NCBI GenBank assembly: GCA_030063045.1
Contig: JAQSEB010000166.1
Location: forward strand, 467,001-531,000
DNA from: Pratylenchus scribneri
Taxonomy: Eukaryota > Nematoda > Chromadorea > Rhabditida > Pratylenchidae
Length of the DNA stretch: 64,000 nt
Direction: 5' to 3'
Shown here: piece by piece, positions 44,922-56,800 of the stretch
How the letters are laid out: each line of letters begins with the position of its first letter
Numbering within the stretch: the first letter of the stretch is position 1
The notes under the pieces: generated by a model
What the model was told of the DNA's origin: nothing
Database searches by the model: none
The model's input: the letters and a program-made list of their open reading frames with translations, nothing else
Position numbers and translations under genes: made by a program

Positions 44922-46720
44922 TTTATTCTTTCTCTAAATTAAATTAAATTAATTTATTTTTCTTATTATTTAGCAAAATGAAAAATAACTTTTACCCATT
45001 TTTTTTTTGTTTTTTGCACCACTTTTTGACCTCAAAAGTAGTTTTTGATATTTATTAAATCAAAAACCGGTTTTATACCTTACAAAAATTATACAAATTT
45101 GTAGGTCTCATCGAGGCACACAAAATTAGTGTTTAAAACCGAAAAACTGGAAAATATGGTTAAAACGGTTTAACTTGCTCAATTTTGAATTAAATTAAGA
45201 AATTTATATGTCAAAAGACGCGTATCGATGAGATCTATAAAATGTTATAAGGTTTGTAAGATCTAAAACCGATTTCTGATTTTTTGAAAATTAAGAACTG
45301 CTTTTGAGGTAAAAAAAATAAATAAAATATTTTTCTTATAAAAATGGAATATATGTAATATTTTTTAAGTGGAAGCCAATTAATTAGCTTTTAAAGACTT
45401 TATTCTACTTTAATTTTGCATTTTTAGGCCATAAATTTCAGCTGCTGGTTTTTCCTTCAATCTATAGCCTTATATTTTATCCTAAATATAATCATAAAAT
45501 ATTTTTGGCCAAAAATGTCGATTTTAGTGGTGAAATATTTGGAAAAATTCAATGTTTTATAGGTATCTCATTTTTTATTTTGCTTAAAAATTAATGCAAA
45601 AATTTCTTTTGATCGGCAAATTAAATAAAAAAAAGAGCAAGTGTGCATTCTAGCGAATGACATAAGCTCATAAATTAATTAAATTTGGCAAATGACCTTT
45701 TACTTTTCTTTATTCAATCGAGAATAAAAATAAAATTCATTTAAATGGAATCAATTTTCTGTGAATTAATGGAAATTTATTAACGTAAAATAATAAATAT
45801 TCACCTTTTCTTATTATTATTAATTTTATTGAATTTCAAAGAAACTTAGCCATTTGATAACCAACCTAATTTATATGTTTTATTCGACCAATTTTCGTGA
45901 TTTTCTTTTATTAGAGCCTTTATTTTTTTAACAAATTTAAAATATAAATTTATCAAATATTGATAATATGATGAAAAGTGAAATTTAGTAAAACTTTTTT
46001 TCCACAAATCTGTCAAAATTATTCCATTGAAAATAATTTCATTTATAATTGCTGCTGGCATAAAAATTTTTGAGAATATTGAATGAAATTCTTTCAATAA
46101 AATGTAATAAGGATGGTATTTAATTTTGCAAAAAAAACATTGAAAATTGTGAAAAGTTTATAACGGTTTGAAGGTTTCTCCTAGACACCCAAACCCTATA
46201 CCCATTCAATAGAGCTCATCAAGACGAATCGAGTGGTATATATTCTGTCGTGGTCTGATCAAAAATTAAGGGTTTTAAACTACTTAAACCGGTTTTATGG
46301 GTTTTGGTTCAAAACCAACTAAACCATGACAAATTAATATACCAATCGATGCGTCTTGACGAGCTCTATCCAATGGTATTTGGTTTGTGAATTTTGGGCA
46401 AACCATTAAACCATTATAAACTTTTCGCAATTTTCAATGTTTTTTTTTCGCAATTTTAAATATTTCCCAATGTAATATTATTTATGTCTATTTGTCTATT
46501 CGATATTCATCCATTTTGATTTATTTGTGTGTTCATCTTTTTGCATCTCCAAAAGCAATGGACCTTTTATTGCATTCAATACCATTTTATCGTCCTTTGT
46601 TAGGAAATTTAAATGATTTTTTTGAAAAATTTATTCGATTTTTTATCAATTTATAAAAAAAATTTAAAAATAATGATGAAAAATATCAAATTAATGATTC
46701 ATTTATGTAATTAAAATTCC
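44922..46720. other. Spacer with foldbacks between srt-B and epoxide hydrolase
   Basis: No convincing gene. A foldback at 45017-45320 (TTTTTTTGCACC.. GACCTCAAAAGTAG against CTGCTTTTGAGG, with ACCGGTTTTAT and TCGATGAGATCTATA inside), an 83-codon minus frame at 45846-46097 without recognisable domain (not called), and the family B element 46110-46468. Confidence 0.45.
46110..46468. mobile_element. Mutator-like MITE family B, copy 1
   Basis: Inverted arms AGGATGGTATTTAATTTTGC... and ...GCAATTTTAAATATTTCCC, inner inverted AACATTGAAAATTGTG/CGCAATTTTCAATG. An exact 9-bp target duplication AATGTAATA (46101-46109, 46469-46477). Internally both orientations of the shared core (GAGCTCATCAAGACGAATCG; CGATGCGTCTTGACGAGCTC). 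Confidence 0.82.
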
Positions 46721-49700
46721 CTATAATTTATTATTCATCAATGCATTCCCGAATTTGACAACATCTTTGGCCAATTCTTTTGGCAATTCCAGAGCTGCAA
46801 AATGGCCTCCATCAGGGAATATTGTCATTTGGGTCAAATTGTAAGTCAATTTGAGCAATTCCTTGGGTTGTGGTCCACCAAAATCATTGGGGAATGCGGC
46901 ATATGCAGTGGGGACGGTCACATATTTGTACATTAATTTATGTTCATCAGAAATTATTGCCCGAATGTTCTCTTTGTAGTATCGTTGCGAACTGAGAATG
47001 GTTTTATTAAAAAAATTTTCCTCATTTTGGCCTTAAAATATTTCTATAAATAGTTTTCGAGGTAGCTGCTAAATACGAATATAGCTTTATATCGTGATGT
47101 GAACTGTTTATAATGGTCTAAACCGTTTTTATACGGAGCAGTTTCGAATTTAGGTAAATCAAATTTGATAATTTGAATAGCAAAACCATTGATGTAAGTT
47201 CAAAAGTGCGCGAAATATTACCCGGATATAAGGGGATTAAAAGGGATTTAGAGAGCGAGTGATTAATGGAAAATGTGATAGTATTTAGAATGAATTTTAT
47301 AGATTAGAAATATTTCTATTTTAATATTGTGGAGATTATTGAATTTATATTTACGTATTTTATTTCTATATATATATTTTTTCAATTTTAGCAGAAATAA
47401 TATTTTCAAATCGGAGGGTTTTTAACCATTTGGAATGTTTATTATTTAAAATCAATGCGATTTTCGGATTCGCCGAACTCAAAAACCCTCGAATTACGAC
47501 ACTTGCGGACGAAACGGTCTGATGCCGATGGTGGTAAAGCTGTTGTGGAATTGTTTATGGCATATTATAAGGCATAAAATTAGCTACAAAATAACATCAA
47601 ATAATTTGACAAATTTTGAGTATTCAACCGAGTTATGGCCAAAAAACCGTTGATTTATTGTGTTTTTGGGCTTTTTATGGCCATAACTCGGTGAGTATTC
47701 AACATTGGCCGAATCTTTTGATATCATTTTGCAGCTAATTTTATGCCTTATAATATGCCATAAACAATTCCACAATAGCTTTACCACCATCGGCGCCATA
47801 CCGTTTCGTCCGCAAGTGTCGGCCAACCAAAAACCCTATATAATGAATTTTTAAACAAAAAAAAATAATAAAAATTTTTATAGTAAAAAGAACGAAAATT
47901 TTACCTGAGAATGTTTCCTTGGAACCAGTAAACGGAAATCAATGTCAACACTTGATCGAATGTGTATTTTCTTTTTGTTTTATGATTAATTTTATTTTCG
48001 CCAAAATTCTATACTTACTTTAGTAATCCACCGTCTGACATTTTTAGGAATGCCGGATTTGTCCATGTGGAGAATTTTTCCACTATATAGGCAAGTAATC
48101 CCATTGGTGAATCATTTAGGGCCACACCAACTGTGTCCGGTTTTGTTGCCTGGGGGAAATGTGTTGAATTAAATAATTATGCAAATTCCACCATATTCCA
48201 TTACTTATGCAATTTTTCAAACTATTAATAAATTTTTATAGAATTTGATTAATTATTTCGTTGTTATTTATAATTTATATCCCATTTTTTGTTGAGATGG
48301 GAAAAAGTGAAGGATCACCCTTCACCCCCCTATGGGTAATCACGATTAGGGTTATAGGCTATAATTATTAGGTGTTAGCTCTGAGATGATATCCTATCCC
48401 TGAATAAACTATAATGCCTATGACCTTAACCCTAATCCTGATGACCCATAAAGGGGATCCTTCACTTTTCCCTGGTTGACCAAAAAAGCGGGTAAAAAGA
48501 CATAAGTACCCATTTCGGTAGAGCTTTTGATATAAAAATGATTAAGCAAAAATAATTAGCCCAAAAATTATCGTCAAAAAAGAAGAATAATCAATTTTGG
48601 TATATTAGTTATTTTGTCGCTTTTTTATTCAGAATTATTTGCTAATTTCCATCAAATCCATCAAATCCATTTTCTTTATTTAACTTTTCTAAATAAATAT
48701 TATAAAATGGTATTAAATTTGTACTTAAAAATTATTTGTGGGCAGATTTTTTCACCCCCAAAATTACCCTATGTTACCCCCAAGGTCAAATCTAATATCA
48801 CCTAAAATCATGTTTTTTCATCGTTTTAAAATCAAATATGAATAATAAGAAGAGAATTTAAAATTTTTTTTTCAAATTTGTCCAAATATATAATATGTAA
48901 ATACCATTAAATTTGCTAAACTTAATGTTAATTTGATTGGAATTGTTTTTCTCCATTTATTTAGCCACCTGAATATGATAGTAACCACTCTCCAAAAGTA
49001 ATTCCTTGAATTGTGCGGAAATTGAATAATGCTGAAAATGTTCCGGCTCCGAGAAAACCAATGAAGGAAAATAGCAGCCAATCAAAGCTTTGATAAAATG
49101 GCGAACAGATAGAAAAGGCTGGATGAAAGCCACATTCAGGTGAATGCCCAAAACATTTTGGGGATAAAGCCGTCCCAGCATGGAAATAATCATCGAACCC
49201 CAATCGCCGCCTTGGGCCAAATAGTGACGATGGCCAATGCGTTCAACCATCAGCCGATGGAAAAGACGCGCTGTGGCAATGAAGTCAAATCCTGTGGAGG
49301 AAATGGTTAAAAAATAATTATTAGGATTCGGAGAATTTGATAAAAAAAAATTGTACGAAAAAAAAGTAAATAAAAGTAAATAAAATTGAAATTTTTTGGA
49401 CTATTTTTAACTATTTTTACTAGATTTTGAAAGAAAAATGAAAAAGATTAAAATCAACTTTGCAGGCTAAAAGAATTTTTGCCCAATTTTGGATCTTTAG
49501 TCCCCCATTCGTTGCTGGATCGGCTCTATTATTGTTAATTGAATATTTTTTTAAGGCAAAAAATGCCAAATCTTTTAGTCCATTCATATTTACATGCGAT
49601 TTTGGCTAATTTTTTGATATAATTTTTTTCTTTACTATTCGTTAAAAATTTCTAAGCTCCAAAATAAGTAAATTAGGTATAAAAAAAAAGATAAAAATTC

Positions 49701-51532
49701 AAAATAGGTAAAAAAACTTCAAACCAAGTAGAAAATATGTTTTTTTATGCTTATTCTTATTTCAAAGTTAAGATGTCCAGCAGGATGAAATGAAAATATT
49801 TTCGTAGGTTTCAGCATTTTAATAATCTGCTGCTAATTTAGTGAATTTACACCTAAATGGCTAATATTTTGTTTTATTATTTTTTGAATTTTTTTAATTT
49901 TTCGGGAAAAGACGGTGCCAATTTGGAGCATATCTTTTCCAATTCCAGCCCATTTCTCTTCACACATTCAACGATTCAACCCTAAAATTTTACCTTTCTT
50001 GTGTGGTTGTTCCGAAAAACCAAAGCCGGGTATAGATGGAACAACCAATTCAAAGGCAATTTCCGATTCGATTGAATGGGCTTTTGGATCGGCCAACATT
50101 GGAATTAGCTGGTAGAATTCATAAACGCCCCCAGGCCATCCATGGGCCAACAGCAATGGCATCACCCGACGATAGAGGGATGGTCGAGGCGGCTTCACGT
50201 GCAAGAAATGGACCTTTAAAACGGCCAAGAATAGTTGGATTTGGACAAAAAATGGAGGAAATAATTTTCCAAAGTTGGATTTGGGAATATTTTTGGGGTA
50301 TAAATGAAATCAGTTAAAAAAAGTTGGTTTTACAGAAAGTTTTTTCAGTGTTCGGTTTTTGAAAAATAAAAAATTAAATTTATTTGAATTATAATGGCCT
50401 ATTAAAAAATATAATTTTTCGCTGAATAAACTTATGCACTATTATATTGTTGAATTAAGGACAAAAAACCATTTTTCGACTACCGTAAATTTCCTATTAG
50501 AAGCTCACCCCTCGAAAAATGTATGTCAAAAGTAACCAATTTAGAGGTGAAATTAAGCAGAAATAAGTATTTTTTATCTTAAAAATTTCAGAAAAGTCTC
50601 CCCTCAGAGGGTCTTCGAAATTTATAAGCCCATGGGCTTCTAATAAGAAATTTACGGTATATTGGTTTTTGAAAAATTTTTATACATTTATTTAATTTTC
50701 AATTTTTATCTATAGAATATATTGGACTTTTGAGTAATTATATAAAGATTTAAAAATTTCTTAATCATTTTTTATAAAATTTTATAGAAAAAATAAAAAA
50801 ATAATGAAATTCACAAAAATTCAAATAAAAAATATTTTATATAATTAAACTATCTTGGAATTTTAAAATTTATGAATTTATATAAAATCATGAGCCTATT
50901 TTTTGATTTAAAAAATTTACTCGCCAAACTTTCTGAACACTAACACCCCAATAATTGTCGAAGTATTATATTTTTTGGGTCCTATCAAAATTAAAATTAC
51001 TCTATTCCCTCTTCTAGGAATAAATTCTTTTATAATCGAATATTTCGCTTTTCTCTAACAAATCCCATAAATTTTCCAATGCTCACCTTCAAACCCTCCA
51101 ATTCCGTTGTGAATTGTGGGAATTTGTTCAATTCCGCTTGGAACCCATCAAAATTGAACTGTTCGGCCCAATATTTTCGCCATTTCTCCAGCTCGCTGAG
51201 TCGAACCCCATAAGACCAATCGGCCACATCCTCCAATTCTTTATGGCCAATTCGGGCTTCGTTCAGTCTTTTCTTCAGCTCATCAATTTGGACCTTCGAA
51301 ATTGTCACTTTGAATGGTTGAATACGAATATCATCGGGTTTTGGTTCGCCTGGGCCAAAAAAGCCATTCGGTGGGATTTGAAACTTCTAAATTTATTTTT
51401 ATTTATTTATTTATATTTATTTACCTCAGGTTTAGATTTCAGGAAGAAGAAAGTGATAATAATAATTATTATGGCTAAAACAAGGACAATAACAACAATA
51501 GCAATGAGAAGGAATACAAGGCTGAAAGTCAT
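46721..51532 (-). CDS. Microsomal (EPHX1-type) epoxide hydrolase
   Basis: Seven exons: 51532-51425, 51386-51087, 50213-49994, 49291-48969, 48149-48019, 47970-47905, 46991-46721; 472 residues (human EPHX1 455). Residues 4-30 are a Val/Ile-rich single membrane anchor (ER). The EHN N-terminal domain (about 50-140) includes [11 protein letters not shown] and [12 protein letters not shown]; the alpha/beta hydrolase fold follows. Active-site motifs: HGWPG oxyanion loop (160-164), nucleophile Asp239 in [16 protein letters not shown] (383-391) with the epoxide-activating Tyr, [10 protein letters not shown] where Asp419 occupies the charge-relay acid position held by Glu in mammalian EPHX1, and His446 in DGGHFAA. 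It hydrolyses epoxides of xenobiotics or fatty acids to diols; the nematode substrate is unknown. All joins are in phase. Introns 2 and 6 host a TIR element and a Mutator-like MITE; intron 4 contains a telomere-like foldback. Confidence 0.93.
47490..47828. mobile_element. Mutator-like MITE family A, copy 2
   Basis: CGACACTTGCGGACGAAACG near the left end and CCGTTTCGTCCGCAAGTGTC near the right, with arms of about 150 bp. Exact 9-bp target duplication AAAAACCCT (47481-47489, 47829-47837). In epoxide hydrolase intron 6. Confidence 0.85.
48258..48510. mobile_element. Telomere-like foldback, copy 3
   Basis: Right end GACATAAGTACC, interior GATTAGGGTTATAGG and TAACCCTAATCCTGATGACC, AAGTGAAGGATCACCC/GGGGATCCTTCACTT. 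Diverged left arm. In epoxide hydrolase intron 4. Confidence 0.55.
50481..50659. mobile_element. Small TIR element, TACCGTAAATTTC termini
   Basis: TACCGTAAATTTCCTATTAG and the reverse CTAATAAGAAATTTACGGTA about 180 bp apart, possibly with a TA duplication. A related diverged copy begins TACCGTAAATTCTCTATTA at 55612. In epoxide hydrolase intron 2. Confidence 0.6.
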
Positions 51533-52615
51533 TTTTGTTTTATTTCTGCAAAATTCAATTAATTTTATTATTTTAATGGAATTGTCTTGGTTTAATTAAT
51601 GGGACTAATCGATAATATTCAATGAAAGGGGGGATATTTGATGAATACAATAAAATGCCCAAAATAGTCGAATTGAAATTATTTATGAGAAAATCAAGAC
51701 CAAAACATTGTGAAAATTATTAATTTTTTTATTTTTTTTTTAAATTAATTCAACGCATTTTATTCTTTCTTTTAACAAATTATTCAGGGTTCAAATGCCG
51801 AGAGCCAAGATTTTATTAATTGATTTGGCAATGGGCAAAAAAAAATAAAAATAGACTTTATAAAATTAATATGAAAAAACATTTTGAAATGGAAATGTAA
51901 TTTTTATTTAAGGTTAATATAGGAATAAGACAAAAATGGAATGAAACGTAATTTTTATTTTGTCTGCGCCAATTCTGATTTGTGCCTATGGAACATTTTT
52001 TAAAGGTACAAAAAAAATAAATATGTACTTAGTAGTTGAATTGATGTAAAATGTTTCTCCCTACCCAGAGTCACAAAGAAAATATGTGAACAATATTTTG
52101 AAAATTCCATTGTGATTCTGAAAATTTTTTAAAAAAGGAAAAAATTCTCAACATATATTTAACACAGATAAATTCTTAAAATATATTAGAAATGAATAAA
52201 ATTCTGAAAATCTATGTCAAAATAAATTCAATAGTTTTTGAACATAAAAGGAAAAAAATATGTTCAAAATTTACATATTTATTAAATTGAGTGAAAATAC
52301 ATCAACTGTTATAATATTCTTAAAATTACTAAAATTCAGGGAACATTATGAGAATTTAATAATTTTGAAAATTTATATTTGTATTCATTTTGATAAGCTT
52401 TTGAAAATAAGATCCAAAATGCAGATTAAAAATGGATACAATTTTCAGAAAATTTTCAGAATTCTATGATTTTCGTCGAATTTTTCGATTCATTTTCACA
52501 ATATAAAATAGAACAAATTTTCAGAATATTTTCGAAAAATATCTAAATTTTGAGAATATTCTGGAGAAAGGCAATGAAAGGAATAAATAAATGTTTTAAT
52601 GGAGGAGGATAAATA

Positions 52616-52686
52616 GCCTCCTTAGCTCAATGTTATGTCGCTGACTTCGGCACTTGACTACTCGGGTTCGAATCCCAGCTGCGGCA
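52616..52686 (+). tRNA. tRNA-like sequence (pseudogene or SINE head)
   Basis: Starts GCCTCCTTAGCTCAATG (A-box like), B box GGGTTCGAATCCC, ends CTGCGGCA. Only about four of seven acceptor pairs form and the anticodon arm is not clear, so a functional tRNA is unlikely. Confidence 0.35.
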
Positions 52687-52699
52687 GGTAATTATATGA

Positions 52700-52865
52700 G
52701 TGAAATCAGAATCAGAACAAGGGAAAAAAGTCAGAACAGTGCGCGAGAAAAATCAGAACAAGGAAAAAATCAGAACAGAAAATCAGAATAAGGAAAAAAT
52801 CAGAACAGAAAATCAGAACAAGGAAAAATCAGAACAGAAAATCAGAACAAGGAAAAATCAGAATT
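52700..52865 (+). repeat. Minisatellite AATCAGAACAAGGAAAAA
   Basis: About five imperfect units combining AATCAGAACAAGGAAAAA and AATCAGAACAGA in tandem, inside the TIR element 52061-53199. Confidence 0.75.
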
Positions 52866-53874
52866 TGCCCCATTTTCAAAATATTCTGAATATGGTGGCC
52901 ATTTTGAAAATATTTTTCTTGGTATTTTGAGTAGATATTGAAAATATGTCCTAAAAAATTATGAAAATATTTCATATTTTCAAATTATTTTTGAAATTCT
53001 GAATAATTTCTATATTCACTCTATTTTCACTAGATTTTTAAAATGGAAATGTAAAAATATTTAAATATCTTCAAAATATATGCCTTTTTTATAAAATTCC
53101 CAAAATACATGCATTTCCATTTTCTCCATACGATTGAAAATATTTGCCCATTTTCACTACATTTTCAAAATTCGCGCCAAAAATTGTGACTCTGGGTAGT
53201 CTACATAAATTTCCATCGATTTTCAACTCGTTTTTTGTGTTTTCTGTCTTTCCCTTTCACACCGACCACAACAAACTACTTCAAGACACGGAAAAAAATA
53301 GGTAATCCTTCATGCCTTTTCCCTCACTTGTTGTGTGACTGTGACTTATTTAGTTAAAATTCAAACAAGAAATAGGCACAAAGATGGTCGAGCGAGATTT
53401 AAATTGCGAGATCTCGTAATAGGCCTTAATTATAGGCCTATGGAACTAGAAACACAACAATACATTTTTTTAAAAAATTTTGATTAAAACCAATGGCAGA
53501 TTCGATTGAGTAATAATTCTACTCTATTTCTTCCATCAATCAGTTCTATAAACGGGGAAAGGGTTTAGGGATAATATTTGATTCAGTGTGGATTTTCCAT
53601 TTTCATTTGCGGTCTCATTCCCAAGTTGCTCTGTAACCATTGGCATTTCAGTAAGTTCACTTGGCTGGATAAATTCACATGGATATGAAACCAAGCGAAT
53701 TTTGACTATTTTATTGTTTTTTTTTTTGAAAATTTTATTGATAAAAATTATTTAATTAAATTACAAAATAAGCGAATATTAATATCATGTAAAAAATTTG
53801 ATGAAAAATAGAAATAAATTTGAATTTGGTTCAATTCTATGAAAAATTTGTGAAAATTGATTAAATATATAAAT

Positions 53875-56800
53875 TCATTCGGATTCCTCCTCCTTGTCCA
53901 ATTCAGATTCCAATCGGCATTCCCTGAAATCACTTTGCTTGGCAAAATTTAAAAATATTGCTTCTGTTCCCTCAATGAATTTCCTTCTCTTTGGCACCAC
54001 CGGAAAAATTTGACATCGGGAAAATATGTAAACCTAAAAATGAAAATTTTTTAAATTTTTTTTGGAAATTTTATTCCTCTTACCCCATTTATAGCTAGTT
54101 TATTTTCCAATCGTTTTTGTTGTTCCCACCAGGCTTGAAGTTCCAACAGGGTTCCTTCGTCATTTTCCAAAATAGCCTTTAAAAATTGTTGAATTAGTTT
54201 ATAAATGAATGGTGGCTTCTTTTAATTTAAATTATCCTTCCTAAATTCCCAATCTCCATTTAATGTGATTTCAATTCTTTTAATTATTAGACATAAGAAT
54301 TTTTAGACGCAGGACTCAATTTTTCCTCTAATTTGGCTGAATTTGGCCTCTAATTTTGCGAAAATGGTTTTTTGGCCATAACTTGGCAAAAATTTTGTTT
54401 GCCAAAATATACCATTTGATAGACCGCGAAAAAAACTACTAAATTTATTTTAGATCACTTAAATTGGCCCATTGGCCACTGAGTTATGGCCAAAAAACAC
54501 ATTATCACAAAATTGGCAATAATTCAACAGATTTATGGCCAAGCCCCTACCACTCTACATATCCCTAGCATTTATCCCCTATATGCTATATCCCATGCCA
54601 CCCTTAACCTAACCCTAACCCCTAAAGTTTTAGGAAAAACGAAAATCGTCAAATTATAGGAGGCTAAATTCAGCCGAATTAGAGGAAGAATTAAGTTGTT
54701 AGTAATTTTTTTTTTGATAATTCTTAAATTTTTTTATTTTTATAAAAGGCCTTTCAATAATCACATTTAAATTATTTTTAATTTTTATTTAAATTTTTCA
54801 CCTTAAAAAAGTGCAATCCTTTGGCCATCTTTTCCCTGTATCCATTTTCTTCCGCTTTTGCCTCCTCCTCAATGCCAACAACACGCAGCACCAATTCTTG
54901 GCCAGTGAATTCCCAACGATTTTGCTTCTCTGCCAACCAATGGATTTCGGCTTTGCTTGATAAAACAGCTGAAAATAAATTTTTAAATTTTTTATGAATT
55001 GCATTAAATATAGGAAATTGGTCGATTCTGAAATTTACTAAATGGCTTAGACAATAAACCAAAACCGGTTTGGGTTTAAATAAGGATGGTATTTAATTTG
55101 TCGAAAAAAACGTTTATAACGGTTTAATAATTTGTCTTAGACAACCAAACCTTATACCCATTCGATCTCGTCAAGACGAGTCGATATTTTGTCGTGGTTT
55201 GAAAAAATTAAGGGTTTTAAACCACTTAAACCATCATATGGAGTTTGGTTCAAAACCAATTAAACCATGACAAATTATATACCATTCGATGCGTCTTGAT
55301 GAGCTCTATCCACAATGGTATATTGGTTTGTGAATTTTGGGCAAACCACTAAACCTTTATAAACTTTTCGCAATTTTCAATGTTTTTTCCGCAATTTTAA
55401 ATATTTCCCTTTAAATAATGGTTCGGTTTTTCAAAACAAGCTCAACCCGGTCTGAAATTGAAATTTTATTTATTAAATCGATCATGCTAAGTCGAAAAAT
55501 GCCTATTATAGAGACTGTACGAAGTGTAGTAGAAACTGAGATTTCCAAATTTAATACGTCAACATCTAGTCAATCCCGGAAGCCGGAATTAATTATATTT
55601 CCAATATTTTTGTACCGTAAATTCTCTATTACTAAGCCCGGGGTTACCAATTTTCAGAGACCCTCCGAATGGCAACTTTTCTGAATTTTTTGAGACAAAA
55701 AATGCTTATTTCGGCTTAATTTCACCTAAAAATTGGTTATTTTTGACATTAATTTTCGATGGGGGGGGTATTAATAGAGGGCGGGTTACTAATAGAGGAT
55801 TTATGTTGCTACTAGCAGCATGTATATATGGAAAATTAAAAATTGGAAATTTTAGATTTCAATTCTGAAAGAGGAATCGCACTAATATATTCCAACAAAT
55901 TAAATAATATTTTATTTTTATAATCAAAAATTAAATATTCAAGTCAAATAAATAATTTAAACAAATTTATTCTTTTCCACCGCAAACCCACTTCGTATGG
56001 GCAACGTTTTTTCATCATCATTGAGTCCTTCCTCATCCTCTTCCTCATCTTTTTCGTCCAATGTTTGAACTTCATCCGAATCAGAGCCACCAGAAACTCG
56101 TCGTCGGTGCCGCAATTTTTTCCTCAGTGTTTCCTCTTCTTCGTTCTTTTCCTCCTCTTTCTGCTGAATTCGTTGGCTTCGTCGAGCTGTCAATGGTGTA
56201 TCCATTTTTGGGGCCTTCCGGCTTTTTCCTTTCGGGCGGCCAATTTCCTCCTCTGAATCAGTGCTTCCTTCTTCTTCATTGCGCTTCCTTTTATCCTTCT
56301 TCTGCTGCTTTTGATCCATGTTTTCTTCATCTTCTTCAATTTCTTCATCCTCTTCGTCATCATTGCTGCTATCTGTAATTGAAAATGTAATATTTAGTCA
56401 AAATGAATTGGAATTTTTTTCTTATGAATTCGAACTTTTTTCGTATGAATTGGATAGGTTAAATAATTTAACTATAGGCCTCTTTTTTTATTATTTTATC
56501 AGATCCTAGAGAAAAATCTACATCAAAATGCATTAAAAATCTGAAATTAAAATAATGCATGGTATTATTGCAGTTTAGGAGGGAAAAATGGGTGAAGAAG
56601 ATTAAGATGATGAGGATGAATAAGGAGAAGGAGAAGATAATGATGAAGGAAGAAGATGAAGAAGAAAGAGAAGAAGAAGAAGAAGTAGAAAAATAATGAT
56701 GATGATGATGAAAAAGATGATGAAGAGGATCATCCTCAACTTCATCTCTTCATTATCATCATCATCCTTTTCCATTCCAGCACCTAAACTGCAATAGTAC

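Larger units (their letters stand above)
52061..53199. mobile_element. TIR element with AATCAGAAC minisatellite and tRNA-like segment
   Basis: Perfect 16-bp inverted termini CTACCCAGAGTCACAA / TTGTGACTCTGGGTAG. The interior is rich in GAAAATATT-type words, with a minisatellite at 52700-52865 (AATCAGAACAAGGAAAAA units) and a tRNA-like segment at 52616. No transposase; no clear target duplication. Confidence 0.65.
51533..53874. other. Intergenic region with a 1.1-kb TIR element
   Basis: Upstream of the epoxide hydrolase and downstream of the acidic-protein gene. Mostly AT-rich DNA with the TIR element 52061-53199. No coding region recognised; the frame 52260-52469 lies inside the element and lacks similarity to anything I know. 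Confidence 0.5.

Noticed and set aside
45846..46097. 83-codon minus-strand frame
   Set aside because: AT-rich composition like the spacer, no domain, no splice partners in frame and no paralogue in the window.
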